This document shows, piece by piece, positions 1 to 10,108 of a stretch of 64,000 nt of DNA. The notes beneath the pieces were generated by a model. It ran no database searches. It saw only the letters and a list, made by a program, of their open reading frames with translations, and was not told the origin of the DNA. The stretch covers positions 64,650,678 through 64,714,677 of the forward strand of contig OX246754.1 in assembly GCA_945910035.1 (NCBI GenBank), in the 5' to 3' direction. Source of the stretch: Brachypalpus laphriformis. Its lineage: Eukaryota; Arthropoda; Insecta; Diptera; Syrphidae. Both the position numbers and the translations under genes were made by a program. Within the stretch, counting starts at the first letter, position 1. Every line of letters begins with the position of its first letter.

Positions 1-1790
1 ATGGTCTTGTGAAGTTTAGATGTAGCGTTGTGTAGTCTGTACTAGATACATTGCCCAGGTATCTGTGTAGAATCATGGAGACCATTCCATTTGGTCTCCA
101 GCTATCTGTTTGGCTTAGCCTTACGGCACTAATAGCCGCCGATGCTTGTATAAAGATTTCTAGCGGAAGCAGGTTGAGGATGGCTTCGAGTCCTGCTGTA
201 GGTGTGGTTCTCATTGCACTGGTCGCGCCAATGGACGCTAGACTTTGTATTTTTGTGATGGCAGTTAGGTTGTAGTCTTGCAGGCGGCTTGCCACCATAC
301 AAGGCTGCCACAAGTTAGTTTGAGCCGTATTATAGCTGTATACATCCATATGGTGATTTTGGTGTTCGGTCCCCAAGTTTGTCCGAATATTCTGTTACAC
401 GAGTAGAAGGCTATCGTGGCTTTTTTGACTATCATTAACGTTCAGTCTCCAATTCAGTTTTCTATCGAGCACCAGGCCGAGGTATCTCGCAACTGCTTGA
501 GATACTTAGGGGGTACCCCTTACAGAAGGTGTTACGAACTGTGGAATTATTCGTTTGTTCGTGAAAAGTACTAATTCCGTTTTCTGGGGATTGACCGCTA
601 ATCCACATTTCTGCGGCCAGGAGTCAATGGATCTTAGTGCCCCTGCGATTTACTCGCTCAGCGTCGGGAGGAATTTTCCTGTTGCCATCAGCACGACGTC
701 GTTCACGTAAGCTATTGTTTTGACGCCGCTGTTTCTGAGTTGTAGAAGAACTTCGTTTAGGACAATTACCCACAGCAGTGGGGATATAACCCCTCCTTGA
801 GGAGTAGCTCTTGAGGCGTAGGCTTCCAACTTTGTTCCTCCGAGCTCTACTTTAATATGTCTTTCCTCTAGCATATTGACAATCCACCTTATCAGGGAGT
901 TGTGAGTATTGAGGTTCTTTAAGATTCTATGAACCGCATCTGTTCTGACATTGTTAAGGCTCCTTCAATGTCTAAGAAAGCGGCCAGTGTGTATTCTTCG
1001 TCTTTCAATGATTTTTCTATTGAGCCAACCACACAGTGCAACGCTTTCTCTACGCTTTTTCCTTTCATATATGCATGCTGCGCCGGGGATAGATCACCAG
1101 GGCGTAGTTGGCTGCGAATGTGTATGTCAGCTAATCTCTTAAAAGTTTTTAGGAGGAAAGACTTATTGGTCTAAAGTCTTTCGCAGTGGTGTGGCTTGCC
1201 TTACCGGCCTTGGATATGAAGACCACTTTAACCTCTCTCCATGCTCTAGGTAGGTATCTCCAAATGAGCCTATTGAGGTATAATTCTTTGAGTACCGGGA
1301 TAATCGTGGTTACGGTTTTCTGTAACATGATCGCGATAATCCCGTCGGGTCCTGCGGATTTAAAGGGAGAAAACGATCTAATAGCCCACTCGATACTTTC
1401 TTCTTTAACTAAATCCGTCGGACATCCGTTTCAATGCTACTATTAGTCCCGATGTTATTGTCTGGAAGGGTCGTACACCCTGGCAAGTGCGTTTTTAACA
1501 GAGAGCTCAGTGATTCCGAACAGGACGCGGTCCAACTTCCGTCGGGTTCTTTGAGGGATCCTTGTGTTTTTGGTTCTCTGAATAGGAGAATTTTTAAAAT
1601 TCCTCTGACTGGGCTTATATTGTTCCCAATCCGCGTCTAGTCTAGTACCTTTGGCTACATGTAGAAGGTGTCTGGTTACCTTTCTAATGTTAGGTAGTTC
1701 CTTCGACTACCATGGGGGCGAATTTTTATCTTTCCTTGTAGTTTCTGGACAAGCTTTGGCAAAGGCCTCATTAAAGATGCCTGTTAACGA
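1..1790 (-). pseudogene. R1/jockey-like LINE reverse-transcriptase relic
   Basis: Degenerate non-LTR retrotransposon read on the minus strand and cut by the window start. From high to low coordinates it reads a 'FRPISLSSF'-like fingers segment (about 1650-1550), an 'AYMKGKS' block (about 1070), a palm segment with 'TPQGGVISPLLW' (about 815-780), and a catalytic box that now reads YVND instead of YADD (about 700). A C-terminal region with 'MRTTPTAGLEAILNLLPLE' follows (about 230-165). Those motifs are typical of R1/jockey-type LINEs. Several frame changes and the altered catalytic box mark it as dead. The 3' end lies before base 1. It resembles the LINE at 13217-14702. Confidence 0.7.
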
Positions 1791-2219
1791 TTAACAAAAA
1801 TGTAGTCATAGAAAAACATCGACTCCAAGTTCGAGCTTATCCATTTCTTACACAACATACCGAATTCACTATTAGTTTTTGTTATTCAACTGTTTACATT
1901 CAATTCGGAACCACCGTAAACCGAGGCAATATTTCCGAAAAAATGTTTTACTCTCTCAACCTGTTGGCCTGCAAATTAATAACTTTTTTCCCTTCCCGGT
2001 TTCTATAGCCGATTATGGGGGTTTAGGACCTCCTATTTACGAATCTGAACTCGGTTTTTTTTATCACGTCAGGACTTTTCACAATATAAAATTTTGATAA
2101 TTACGCAATAATAATAATAATAAAACAATAAAAAAGTAAATGTGCGGTTGTTATTTTTTTTATTTAAAAAAAAATGCAAATATAAAAATAATTATTTTAT
2201 AACATTAAAAAGGCTTGTG
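1791..2219. other. gene-free AT-rich stretch
   Basis: No coding signal that I trust. It contains a short ATA/ATT microsatellite near 2105-2130 and homopolymer A/T runs. The small plus ORF at 1879-2097 shows no recognisable domain. Confidence 0.5.
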
Positions 2220-2690
2220 AAACCTTGTCTTTTTTTCATGGAAGCTTCTGTGGAGCGATTTCACTTGTGAGCCTTGTTTGGATGATCACGCTTTAACATC
2301 CAACAGTAGTCTGCCATCATACATGTATTACATTTTCCCTCATACCTACGTTTCTTGTATATCCCAATGAAATCTTTTACCTTGCTCTTTACTTACAGCT
2401 CCCAAGTTATCAGAAAAGTAGCTTAAATGAGAGTGAAGAAGGTGAAGTTTGAGGCTCTTCAGACAACCTAATCTTTGGAAATTTTGAAGCATATTTTTTC
2501 TTCATAATTTCGGCTCTCTTGGTTTTCCAAGAAGTTCCTACTTACTTCTTTTAACGATACCCATGCTGCCAATTCTGTAGGATTAAGTTTCCTATCGAAG
2601 TCTTCATCTTTCATCAGTTTTCTTATATCGGGGCCAACGAAAATGCCTTCTTTCAGTTTAGCTGCAGACGGTGATGGGAATACTCCTTGT
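2220..2690 (-). pseudogene. relic of a repetitive arthropod protein of unknown function
   Basis: On the minus strand, from about 2690 downward, the translation gives 'LKEGIFVGPDIRKLMKD', then 'LNPTELAAWVSLKEV', then stretches like 'NYEEK' and 'RFHWDIQ', interrupted by stops and frame shifts. From memory, this arrangement resembles a protein family found in many near-identical copies in arthropod genomes, usually annotated as uncharacterised; I cannot give it a function. Stops and at least two frame changes make it non-functional. It may be a passenger of an unrecognised DNA transposon. Homology is from recall only. Confidence 0.4.
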
Positions 2691-2703
2691 GCTTAAATCC
2701 ATC

Positions 2704-3990
2704 GCCTTGTTTACATACATACATACATACATTTTCAATGGCCCGCTAATCCTTCATGAGGGTCGCGGGGGTAAGATGCTCAGGTGGACTCTCCATTCTT
2801 CTCGATCCTCCGCCATTGACTCCAACTCATCAGGAGGAATCCCTAGACGGCTCCAGGAGAGATGCCGGACTTGTTCCAACCATCTATTTCTAGGTCTACC
2901 GCGGGGTCGCCTACCTGATGCCACGGCCACCATGGCACGTCATAGAAGCCGGTCTGGGGGCATACGCACTACGTGACCAAACCATCGAAGCATAGATCGT
3001 TGCGTTCGGAGAAGTAGCTGCTCAACATTGAGCACCTCGCGTACTCTGGTGTTGCGCACTCGATCCCTACGATTTATTCCAGCAACACCGCGAAGGAACC
3101 TCATTTCGGCCGCTTGAATCCGCGATCTTATTCTTTCGGTCACTACCCAAATTTCATGACCATAGGTGAGAGTTGGAACATACACCGAGTTAAAAACCGA
3201 TAGCTTAGCTTCAACACTAAGTTCAGCCTTCCTTACAACAGATTAGCCAAGCTCTCTCAAAATTGATCCAGCCTGACCAATTCTACAGGATAACTCGGCA
3301 TTGCTCTTCCCATCACTCGTGAATAGGACCCCGAGGTACTTAAACTTATCCACCTGCTTCAGTGGAACTCCACTAACATGCAGAGTGCACTGAATGGGTT
3401 TTTTGGAACCATTACTTCTGACTTGTTCACGTTGATCTTCATTCCAGCATCATCACAAACGACTACAAACCTTTCAAGTGCGCGCTGAAGTTCGGTTTGG
3501 GAGGACCCAAGGATGACCAAATCATCCGCAAAGAGCAGATGACTAATCCTTAGGTCTCCCACTTCGAAACATTCCTCGTCACGGCTGCGCTGCAACATCC
3601 AATCCATATATACAATGAAGAGGAGAGGCGACAAAACGCACCCCTGGCGGAGTCCAACGCCCACAGTGAAAGGTATTAATTTAACACCGTTTATCCGAAC
3701 ACAGCTTCTACAGTTTGTATATAAAGACTGAATCGCCCTTAACAAAGAACCATCAATCCCATACTCCTGCAAAACACTACAGAGGCAAACCTCTAGGAAC
3801 CCTATCATATGCTTTTTCCAAATCTACAAAACAGGTGTAGACAGGTTTGGCATACTCCCAGGCCTTCTCAAGAACTATTCTGAGAGTGAATAACTGGTCG
3901 GTTGTGCTTCTACCGGGACGAAAACCGCACTGCTCATCCCCCAAACTGTCCTCAACCACAGCTCTGGAACGCGTTTCTAGCACCTTAGCG
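2704..3990 (-). mobile_element. RTE-like LINE (family D), 5'-truncated, (TACA)n tail
   Basis: Minus-strand reverse transcriptase, 5'-truncated near 3990. The N-terminal part reads 'DEQCGFRPGRSTTDQLF' and 'FVDLEKAYDRVPR'. After one frame shift near 3790 come 'GLRQGCVLSPLLF' and the catalytic 'LLFADDLVIL' (about 3535). The C-terminal part contains 'LTYGHEIWVVTERI', 'AEMRFLRGVAG' and 'RSMLRWFGHVVRMP'. The element ends at 2708-2730 in a run of ACAT units on the plus strand. Short tandem repeats instead of poly(A) are usual for RTE-like LINEs. The frame shifts and 5' truncation mean it is inactive. Confidence 0.8.
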
Positions 3991-4499
3991 AAGACTTTTC
4001 CAGGGAGACTTGTTTATTTTGAGCTTTTACAAATTGTTTGATAATACCAAGTTTTATGTGCAGGGGTGGTAATAAGACTTTCAGGTTGCACTAAGTTTTG
4101 TTGAACTATATTTTTATTTCCTGCATCCAAATTAGTTCTAGCCGGCCATTATTTTCTCGTGTAATGTTGCATCTTGTCCCTGCTATCCCACTCACATAAG
4201 AATCACGGATATTTTATAAAGCCAAACTTTGTTGTCAAAATAACATACCAAGCACAATCCACTCATTCTGGTTGTAATCGACTTTAGTCAAAACTCTAAC
4301 TAATTTTTTATGAATGGTAAGAACTAGTTACTTGGTTAATAAACTAATAACAGATGGGTAGATAGAAATAATATTCCAAAGATACCATCATTAATTTATT
4401 GATACCTATTTTAATGAGATAAAGTGCCTTTCTAGAGAAATCTATAGGAATCGCTTCTCAAAATAAAAAAGATAAATATCTTGTAGGACAGTGTTATTT
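3991..4499. other. gene-free stretch
   Basis: AT-rich sequence without a supported ORF. It separates two LINE fragments upstream of the arfaptin exons and is probably intronic or intergenic. No repeat boundary was recognised. Confidence 0.4.
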
Positions 4500-4935
4500 G
4501 TAAGGTTGATGAGTTTCAATAAAACTGAGGATTTTAGCCTTGGTGGAGGTTTTCCTCAGTCACATCAGGTTTGCCTCTTTTACCAAATCATTGAATTTTT
4601 TTAACTATGTATTTGATAAAAGCATATATTGGCGGAGTGGTCAAGGTTTTAGAGATAGATTTTGTCCAATATTTTATCCAATAAAGATTTCAGCATTTCG
4701 GGCTGACAAATCACTCTTTTGCGCATCACTAATAACCACCAGGAAAATTAGCGGTATGCAACCCTGTCGTTCACCGCATGAATTTTAACTTCTTCATACA
4801 TCCTGCTCCAGTTTATCCGGGATGCCTCTCATGCAAACTAAATACACTTTTAAACGCCTTCTTGAAATCAATAAACAAACTTGGTACATTATAGAGAGCA
4901 CTTTCTGGAAGTTTCTTGTAGCGTTCGAGAGTTAA
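4500..4935 (-). pseudogene. reverse-transcriptase relic related to LINE-C
   Basis: On the minus strand, about 4880-4840 gives 'LFIDFKKAF' and about 4770-4690 gives 'GCIPLIFLVVISDA', in different frames. Both match the corresponding RT segments of the better-preserved LINE at 51918-58639 ('FIDFEKAFDS' and 'GCILSPLLFLVVISDV'). The rest is too decayed to follow. A short, old fragment. Confidence 0.55.
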
Positions 4936-5013
4936 AGAAATAAGGAGAAACTTAAATACCTCTAGTTGTCATATTTACGTTACAAGCTTCACTTCATCTT
5001 CACTTGTTTCCAG

Positions 5014-5455
5014 GGTCGAGTTCGATGCCTACCGGATGGACTTGGAAAACGCCAGACCGGAAATACCCCAGAGTCCCATATCGGAAGAGGCACAAAAAAA
5101 TTTCCTACGACATAAAGAACTTTATGAGAAGCTTAGAGCTGATGTGGCTGTTAAAATGCAATTCCTAGATGAAAACAGGGTAAGAATACAACTCTCTTTT
5201 CTTAGTCTTAGATTAAAAAAATTCTATATTCCATCCTTAGATTAAAGTGATGCATAAGCAGCTGGTGCTCCTTCACAATGCAATTGCTGCTTATTTCTCG
5301 GGGAATGCTTTGGCTCTAGAGAGCACTCTCAAGCAGTTTAACATAAAGGTAACAAGCACTCAAGTTAGTAGTCTATTTTAAATTCATTTATTTTTATATT
5401 TTCTCCACAGTTAAAATCTCCAAATTCAGCAACAGGTTCATGGTTGGAACAGTAG
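5014..5455 (+). CDS. Arfip: arfaptin, last three exons (partial)
   Basis: C-terminal end of arfaptin, a BAR-like AH-domain protein that binds Arf/Rac/Arl1 GTPases and curved membranes at the trans-Golgi. Exons are 5014-5179, 5241-5348 and 5411-5455, with introns of 61 and 62 nt and clean GT-AG borders. Joined, they give about 106 codons containing 'EFDAYRMDLENAR', 'YEKLRADVAVKMQFLDEN', 'IKVMHKQLVLLHNAIAAYF' and 'FNIKLKSP', ending in 'SWLEQ' and a stop. This matches the end of animal arfaptins closely, including the final helix of the AH domain. The upstream exons, which encode the N-terminus and most of the AH domain, are not visible and must lie before the window, beyond LINE debris. A poly(A) signal AATAAA lies at 5487-5492. 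It is convergent with Dph3. Confidence 0.9.
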
Positions 5456-6234
5456 TGTACAATCAAACCCTCATCAAGTCTCTCATAATAAACAGAAAAA
5501 GTGTATCCCATCCACAGTTCCCGAAGGAACAAAGCCCGATATAAAAGTTAAAACTCCATGTATACATCGTTGCGCCCGCCCGTATTTGAATCTATTCCAA
5601 TTTCGGTCAATGTGTGTTTTACTCTCCTTATAACTGAAATAATAAAACGAAAACGGTCGCATAAACAGGAATCAGATAAAACAAACTTACATCTATATAG
5701 AGAAAAAGTATTCAATGTAATAATCACACATTCACACTTCGTTGTCCATTTGTACATTTTTGAACGTATTTTATCTAGCTAGGCTACAAACATTTTATAA
5801 ACACAAACAAAAATTACTACCTAATTTTTTAAATTTTCTTTGAATGTTTCCAATGCCGCCTAACTTACAATTGCCGCCGCTGCAGAGCAAACCATGATTA
5901 AAAATGCATACTGACGTACATATGTAGGTCATGACAATTTACATACTTTCATGCATAGCTACATATTTTATAGTTTCATCGAGGGGACGAAAATCCTCTG
6001 TTTGTCCCACGCGAACAGATTTCACCTGTGGTAGTCGATCTGGCACTTTGCAGAGATTATTTTCATTTTAAAATTTTTCATAAACAGTATTGCAACACCT
6101 AGATTTAAGTAAAAAGAAAACGATGTTTAACCTAGTCAACGTATATAATTACATTCTATATACATGTAACTTATTATATATATAAAAAAAAAACTAGTAA
6201 TAAAATTATATATCGATCAAGTGTGTTTTCAACT
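5456..6234. other. arfaptin 3' UTR and convergent intergenic region
   Basis: Non-coding sequence between the convergent arfaptin and Dph3 genes. It holds the arfaptin AATAAA at 5487-5492 and AT-rich sequence near the Dph3 3' end. No other gene or repeat was recognised. Confidence 0.6.
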
Positions 6235-6595
6235 TTAGTTCTTCTCCAGACTAAGTTCCTTCAACTTGTCGTTTAGCTCATCTTCCTCTTCGGCTTTGAA
6301 CATCTCCTAGGACAGGATAATTGTTAGGGGGAATTTTGATTCTTGTTACTACTTACAGGATCATAAATGACCTTAACGACAAGGGAACAGCTAGGACATG
6401 TCGCCACTTCTTCCCCTTCAATTAGTTCTTCCTGGAAAAGTATTCCTCCTAAGTTTTATGGGCTGTCCAACTGGATTTACCGCTTACCTTTGAAATCTGG
6501 AACCTATCGCCACATGGACATGGGTAGTAGTACATCTCCTCTTCCTCGTCATATTCAAAGTCTTCAATTTCCACTTCGTCATGGTAAATACTCAT
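6235..6595 (-). CDS. Dph3: diphthamide biosynthesis protein 3 (CSL zinc finger)
   Basis: Complete three-exon gene on the minus strand: 6488-6595, 6357-6431 and 6235-6306, with introns of 56 and 50 nt. The product is 84 residues, the usual length for Dph3. It starts MSIYHDEVEIEDFEYDEEEE, has the CSL zinc finger as C26-P-C28 and C48-P-S-C51, and ends in an acidic helix with 'DELNDKLKELSLEKN'. Dph3 is the iron/zinc electron carrier that supports Dph1-Dph2 in the first step of diphthamide synthesis on elongation factor 2; it also serves in Elongator-dependent tRNA modification. All four metal-binding cysteines are present and the exon phases join exactly. It was missed as a single ORF because the introns break it. 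Confidence 0.96.
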
Positions 6596-7291
6596 TTTTA
6601 CCTACTCATAAAACATAATCAAAATAAATAGGAAATTTGCTCAAGATTGCAGTTGTCGACTCAGAAGTAAACACATGTTATTACGGCGGTTGCAATTGCT
6701 AACTGCAATTGGGTTGACGTTTAAGGAATGAGTGCGTTCTAAGTGAATATTCGGAAAGATACGTTCATACCATCGGAGCACTCCACTACTTAGACTCATG
6801 TCTAACGCGTTCCAAGTTTAACTAAATTCGCGAAATTTACCAAACGATCGTGATTAACACAGTTTTTGTATTTATAACTGAAGGAGCGAGCTATATTGAT
6901 ACATTGATTCAGAACATACTTAACGACATTAGTTTGTGTGTGCAGGCATGTTCGTCTAATAAAGGATTGGGAAAATTGTGCCCGATTTCCTTCGTGAGAT
7001 TTTTTTAATTATGAGTTTTTAATAGCCGTGTTTTTTTTCAGATTTTTTTTTTTATTCACTTTCAAAATCTCAAAAAACTGCATGTACTCACTTTTAATTC
7101 ACTTCTTGAAGTAGAAGCATCTGAACTTTAGGTGGCCGTGAATTTTATCGATGGCAACAACCTTTGAGAAAGAAAGTGCAGTCAAGAAACTATTTTGTTC
7201 TATGAGGATTGCTGCTATAGGTAACCGAAGGTAACCGAAGGCAATCAATTTTGATGAGCAAAGACTCGGTATAGTCACTTTGATTACTGAC
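6596..7291. other. gene-free upstream region of Dph3
   Basis: Presumed Dph3 promoter side and intergenic sequence. It has a short internal duplication ('ggtaaccgaa' twice near 7219-7240) but no supported gene. It ends at the SINE target duplication. Confidence 0.5.
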
Positions 7292-7305
7292 TAAATTATA
7301 CTCAT

Positions 7306-7581
7306 GTGGGCGCCGTGGCGTAAATGGTTAATGTGTCGGATCACTGCGCGCGAGGTTCCAAGTTTCAATCACAGAAAACACCAACAAATTTTTCACGGTC
7401 CCACCTCTCGCGAACGTCTGACAAACATCCGAGAGTATTGTTGTCTCTAAAAAGCTTCTCAAAACAAATTGCCCTTCCAATACGGCAATAAATTATAGGT
7501 CCATTTGGCACACGGTGGTTGCGAGAAGCTAGGCCTTGGCACTTAAAGAGCCGTTGCGCCAAATATTTATTTATTTTTTTT
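7306..7581 (+). mobile_element. tRNA-derived SINE with 14-bp target duplication
   Basis: A 276-bp element whose first about 70 bases resemble a tRNA gene. They carry a box-A-like 'TGGCGTAAATGG' near 7315 and a box-B-like 'GGTTCCAAGTTTCAATC' near 7353, the two internal RNA polymerase III promoter parts. The body is tRNA-unrelated and the 3' end is a T/A-rich run (about 7562-7581). It is flanked by perfect 14-bp direct repeats, taaattatactcat, at 7292-7305 and 7582-7595, the signature of LINE-driven insertion. I cannot assign a named family or its partner LINE. The perfect duplication suggests a fairly recent insertion. Confidence 0.85.
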
Positions 7582-7595
7582 TAAATTATACTCAT

Positions 7596-8377
7596 TTTAT
7601 ACTCATTTTTGTTCTGTTGATGCTTTGTGTGTAAAGTAAAAGTGAGCTGGGTATAGATTCGTCAAAAAAAAAACACGTCTAATGTTGATACAACACTCAG
7701 CATTTAAGTGATACATAGAACATTGTCAAAAAGTCTACGGATAAACGTGTTCAATTTACTTATCAATTATGAGGGAACAGAATGCCAGTTTGACACAAAT
7801 AAAATGTAGCTGACTAGCAATCAGCAATAAATCTAAATGTTTTCCCTGCCATTTAAAGCATTGAATTGTATAACTTGTGCAATAGAACCGATATAGCCAG
7901 AAGAGTGCGTGTCTAGCGTGCGAGATGTACTAGAGCGCTTTGACCTGAAAAGTCTTAGAATCCACCAAGGAGCAGGTATTAGTCCTTAATTGAGTGTGTA
8001 AAATTTTATTTATTAAAGTAAAATAAATCTACAGATAATAACAAACTAAGCAGCACTAGATACTAGGGCTTTCGTGTGGCAAATGATAAAGGGTTGAGGC
8101 AATTATTTCGCGAGTATGCCCACACCAAGGCGACCGTTTTATCGCGCTGTTTGCGAAAATGTACTCCTCATCAGACGAAGAAGAAGCGCTTTTATTTCTT
8201 GCCTTCCATACTTTATCCTACCTCCTCATGTTTTTATTATATTCTTATGATAGATACTATAAAATTGGGTATTTTTCACAAATTCCATTTACTTCCAAGT
8301 ATACGACATATTCATTTTAACTGCGACAAACCCACGATAGTGACAAAAACACTGCCAAATCGTCATCGAGGCGACAG
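7596..8377. other. gene-free stretch
   Basis: No recognisable gene. The plus ORF at 8076-8417 shows no domain and runs into repeat sequence. From about 8310 the sequence becomes GC-richer and repeat-like ('gcgaca' motifs). Confidence 0.4.
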
Positions 8378-8566
8378 ATTCGCGTTGGCGTGGGCACTTT
8401 CATATATCGCCATGTAACTTAAGTGACAGCAAGTAACTGCGATAAGAACCCTGCATGCAGCGACAATCAAAAATAACGTTGCCGCCATCGCGGTAGCAAA
8501 CATTCGCGTTGGCGTGGGTACTGTCATATATCGCCATTTAACTTAAGTGACAGCAAGTACTGCGAT
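8378..8566 (+). repeat. direct repeat pair of 65-66 bp
   Basis: The segment 8378-8443 recurs at 8502-8566 with few changes (both begin attcgcgttggcgtggg and end in tgcgat). The offset is 124 bp. Frequent 'gcgac' and 'atcgcc' motifs around it suggest part of a repetitive element, but no terminal inverted repeats were found. Confidence 0.6.
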
Positions 8567-8847
8567 TTATCGCCGTTGCGGCGACAGCGAATATTCGCTA
8601 TGGTTTGGGGACACTTTTAAAGAAATTGGGTTATTTTACAAAAAAAAAAAAAAAATGATAAAAAAAAAAGATGAAATATTCGAATATTATGGGAACTGCG
8701 ATAATATTGGTGTAGTGGTAACGCTATTGATTGGCTCGCTAATAATTCATGCTTCACACGCTGATGTCAACAAGCATTTATTTATTTCTCATAAAATAAA
8801 GAGTCAGTCCGATCAATTGCGAAAACTTGTGTGAACACTATTGCAAA

Positions 8848-9050
8848 GGCATAACACTGGCAATAGGTTGGTCATATGGCTGGAAAAATTGTTCGCTCTA
8901 TTGAGTGATTGATATGCATCAACAGTCGTAAAAAACATCAAGTAGTCGTAAAAAAATACCGCGAATCAGAAGCGAAGACAAAAATAACAAAAATCTCCTC
9001 AGCTATCTGGACGCCACCCCCTTGGTTTTCAAGTAACCACTGTGGGTTGG
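8848..9050 (+). repeat. dispersed repeat, shared with 17063-17280
   Basis: Begins gcataacactggcaat and contains 'tggctggaaaaattgttcgc' and 'atctggacgccaccccc'. The same order of blocks occurs in the insertion inside RTE-A copy 1 at 17063. Class is unknown: no clear TIR and no pol III boxes. It lies about 180 bp upstream of DNAJC17, so it may contribute promoter-proximal sequence. Confidence 0.6.
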
Positions 9051-9226
9051 TCATTGCAATAAACTGCCTTATCGGTTGGTTATTGTAGCTGTAGATTCAC
9101 CCACTGATCTGTCAAAAGTGACACTTCTGAAAGGTAAATAATTACAAGAAAACGTTTTTAAACCAAAGGGTTTTCTCAAAATTAAATTATTTCAAACTTG
9201 GTGAAAGCTTATTAGCACATCCCAAG

Positions 9227-10108
9227 ATGTCTACAGTGTTCTCGAATTTAAATCTGTACGACTACCTGGGCGTCGATTTTGAAGCTGGGGAGTCGGAAAT
9301 TCGGAAAGCCTACAGAAAAAAGGCGCTAGAATGTCACCCGGACAAAAACCCAGACAATCCAAAGGCTGCGGAAACCTTCCACATACTATCAAGAGCTCTG
9401 GAGGTACTTACTGATGCGTCTGCACGGGCCGCATACGACAAAGTTTTCAAAGCCAAAAAGGCTGCTGAACTACGAACGAAACAATTAGACAGCAAGAGGC
9501 AGAAACTCAAAGCGGATCTGGAACAGAGGGAGCGAGATGCAATAGCAGTTAGCCAAAGTAAATCGGGCAGATACTCCACTGTGCAGAAAACAGATGAGGA
9601 AGTATTGCAGGAACAGGTGGATCGTCTTCGTAAGGAAGGTTCCAAACTGCTAGAAGAAGAGCTAGCATCAATGCGCCAGGAGGTGCGGAAGAACCTAGAA
9701 ACGCCCAAACCAACATTTGATTCATCAAATCATCGTATTAAAATCAAGTGGAAAGCAATAAAGGGTGATGCTACCAATGGTGGTTACGCCGAATGTACGT
9801 TGTTGAACTATCTGAAGAAGTACGGAGATATTGTGGCTTTCGTGATGTCGAAAAAGAATGGGAGTGCGTTGGTAGAATTCAAAACTCTGGAATCTGCAGA
9901 AATGGCATTAGCTTACGAAAAAGGAAACCTTAGTAATTGCTTGTCGTTAGAATGGGTTACACCACCACCCTCGCAAAAGGGGACCAACTTCAGTGTAGGC
10001 GCATCAGGTTTGGATTTCGAAAGTTTAGTTTTAAGAAAGTTGCGACAAGCTGAGGAACGGAAGCGGCTAATCGAGGAAATGAAAAAAGAGGATCAGGAGG
10101 CCTCATAG
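9227..10108 (+). CDS. DNAJC17: DnaJ homolog subfamily C member 17 (J domain + RRM)
   Basis: Single-exon 293-residue protein. A J domain spans about residues 9-77, with the Hsp70-activating HPD at 37-39 and an 'RKAYRKKALECHPDKNP' helix II. A charged coiled-coil linker covers about 78-165. An RNA-recognition-motif-like domain lies at about 170-245 ('AECTLLNYLKKYGDIVAFVMSK'), and a helical tail follows. This order and length are characteristic of DNAJC17, a nuclear J protein associated with splicing factors. The start has a good context (cccaagatgtct) and no in-frame upstream start fits better. There is no signal peptide or membrane segment. It is flanked by a dispersed repeat upstream and AT-rich sequence downstream. 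Confidence 0.95.
   Translation: MSTVFSNLNLYDYLGVDFEAGESEIRKAYRKKALECHPDKNPDNPKAAETFHILSRALEVLTDASARAAYDKVFKAKKAAELRTKQLDSKRQKLKADLEQRERDAIAVSQSKSGRYSTVQKTDEEVLQEQVDRLRKEGSKLLEEELASMRQEVRKNLETPKPTFDSSNHRIKIKWKAIKGDATNGGYAECTLLNYLKKYGDIVAFVMSKKNGSALVEFKTLESAEMALAYEKGNLSNCLSLEWVTPPPSQKGTNFSVGASGLDFESLVLRKLRQAEERKRLIEEMKKEDQEAS

Noticed and set aside
6367..6618. Plus-strand 83-codon ORF
   Set aside because: It is the antisense shadow of the Dph3 exons and crosses their introns.
7306..7380. Possible tRNA gene on the plus strand
   Set aside because: The acceptor stem and anticodon arm do not fold convincingly, and the unit is followed by a T/A-rich tail and flanked by 14-bp duplications, so it is a SINE head.
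9334..9708. Minus-strand 124-codon ORF
   Set aside because: Antisense to the DNAJC17 coding sequence; Ser/Leu-rich as expected for a shadow frame.
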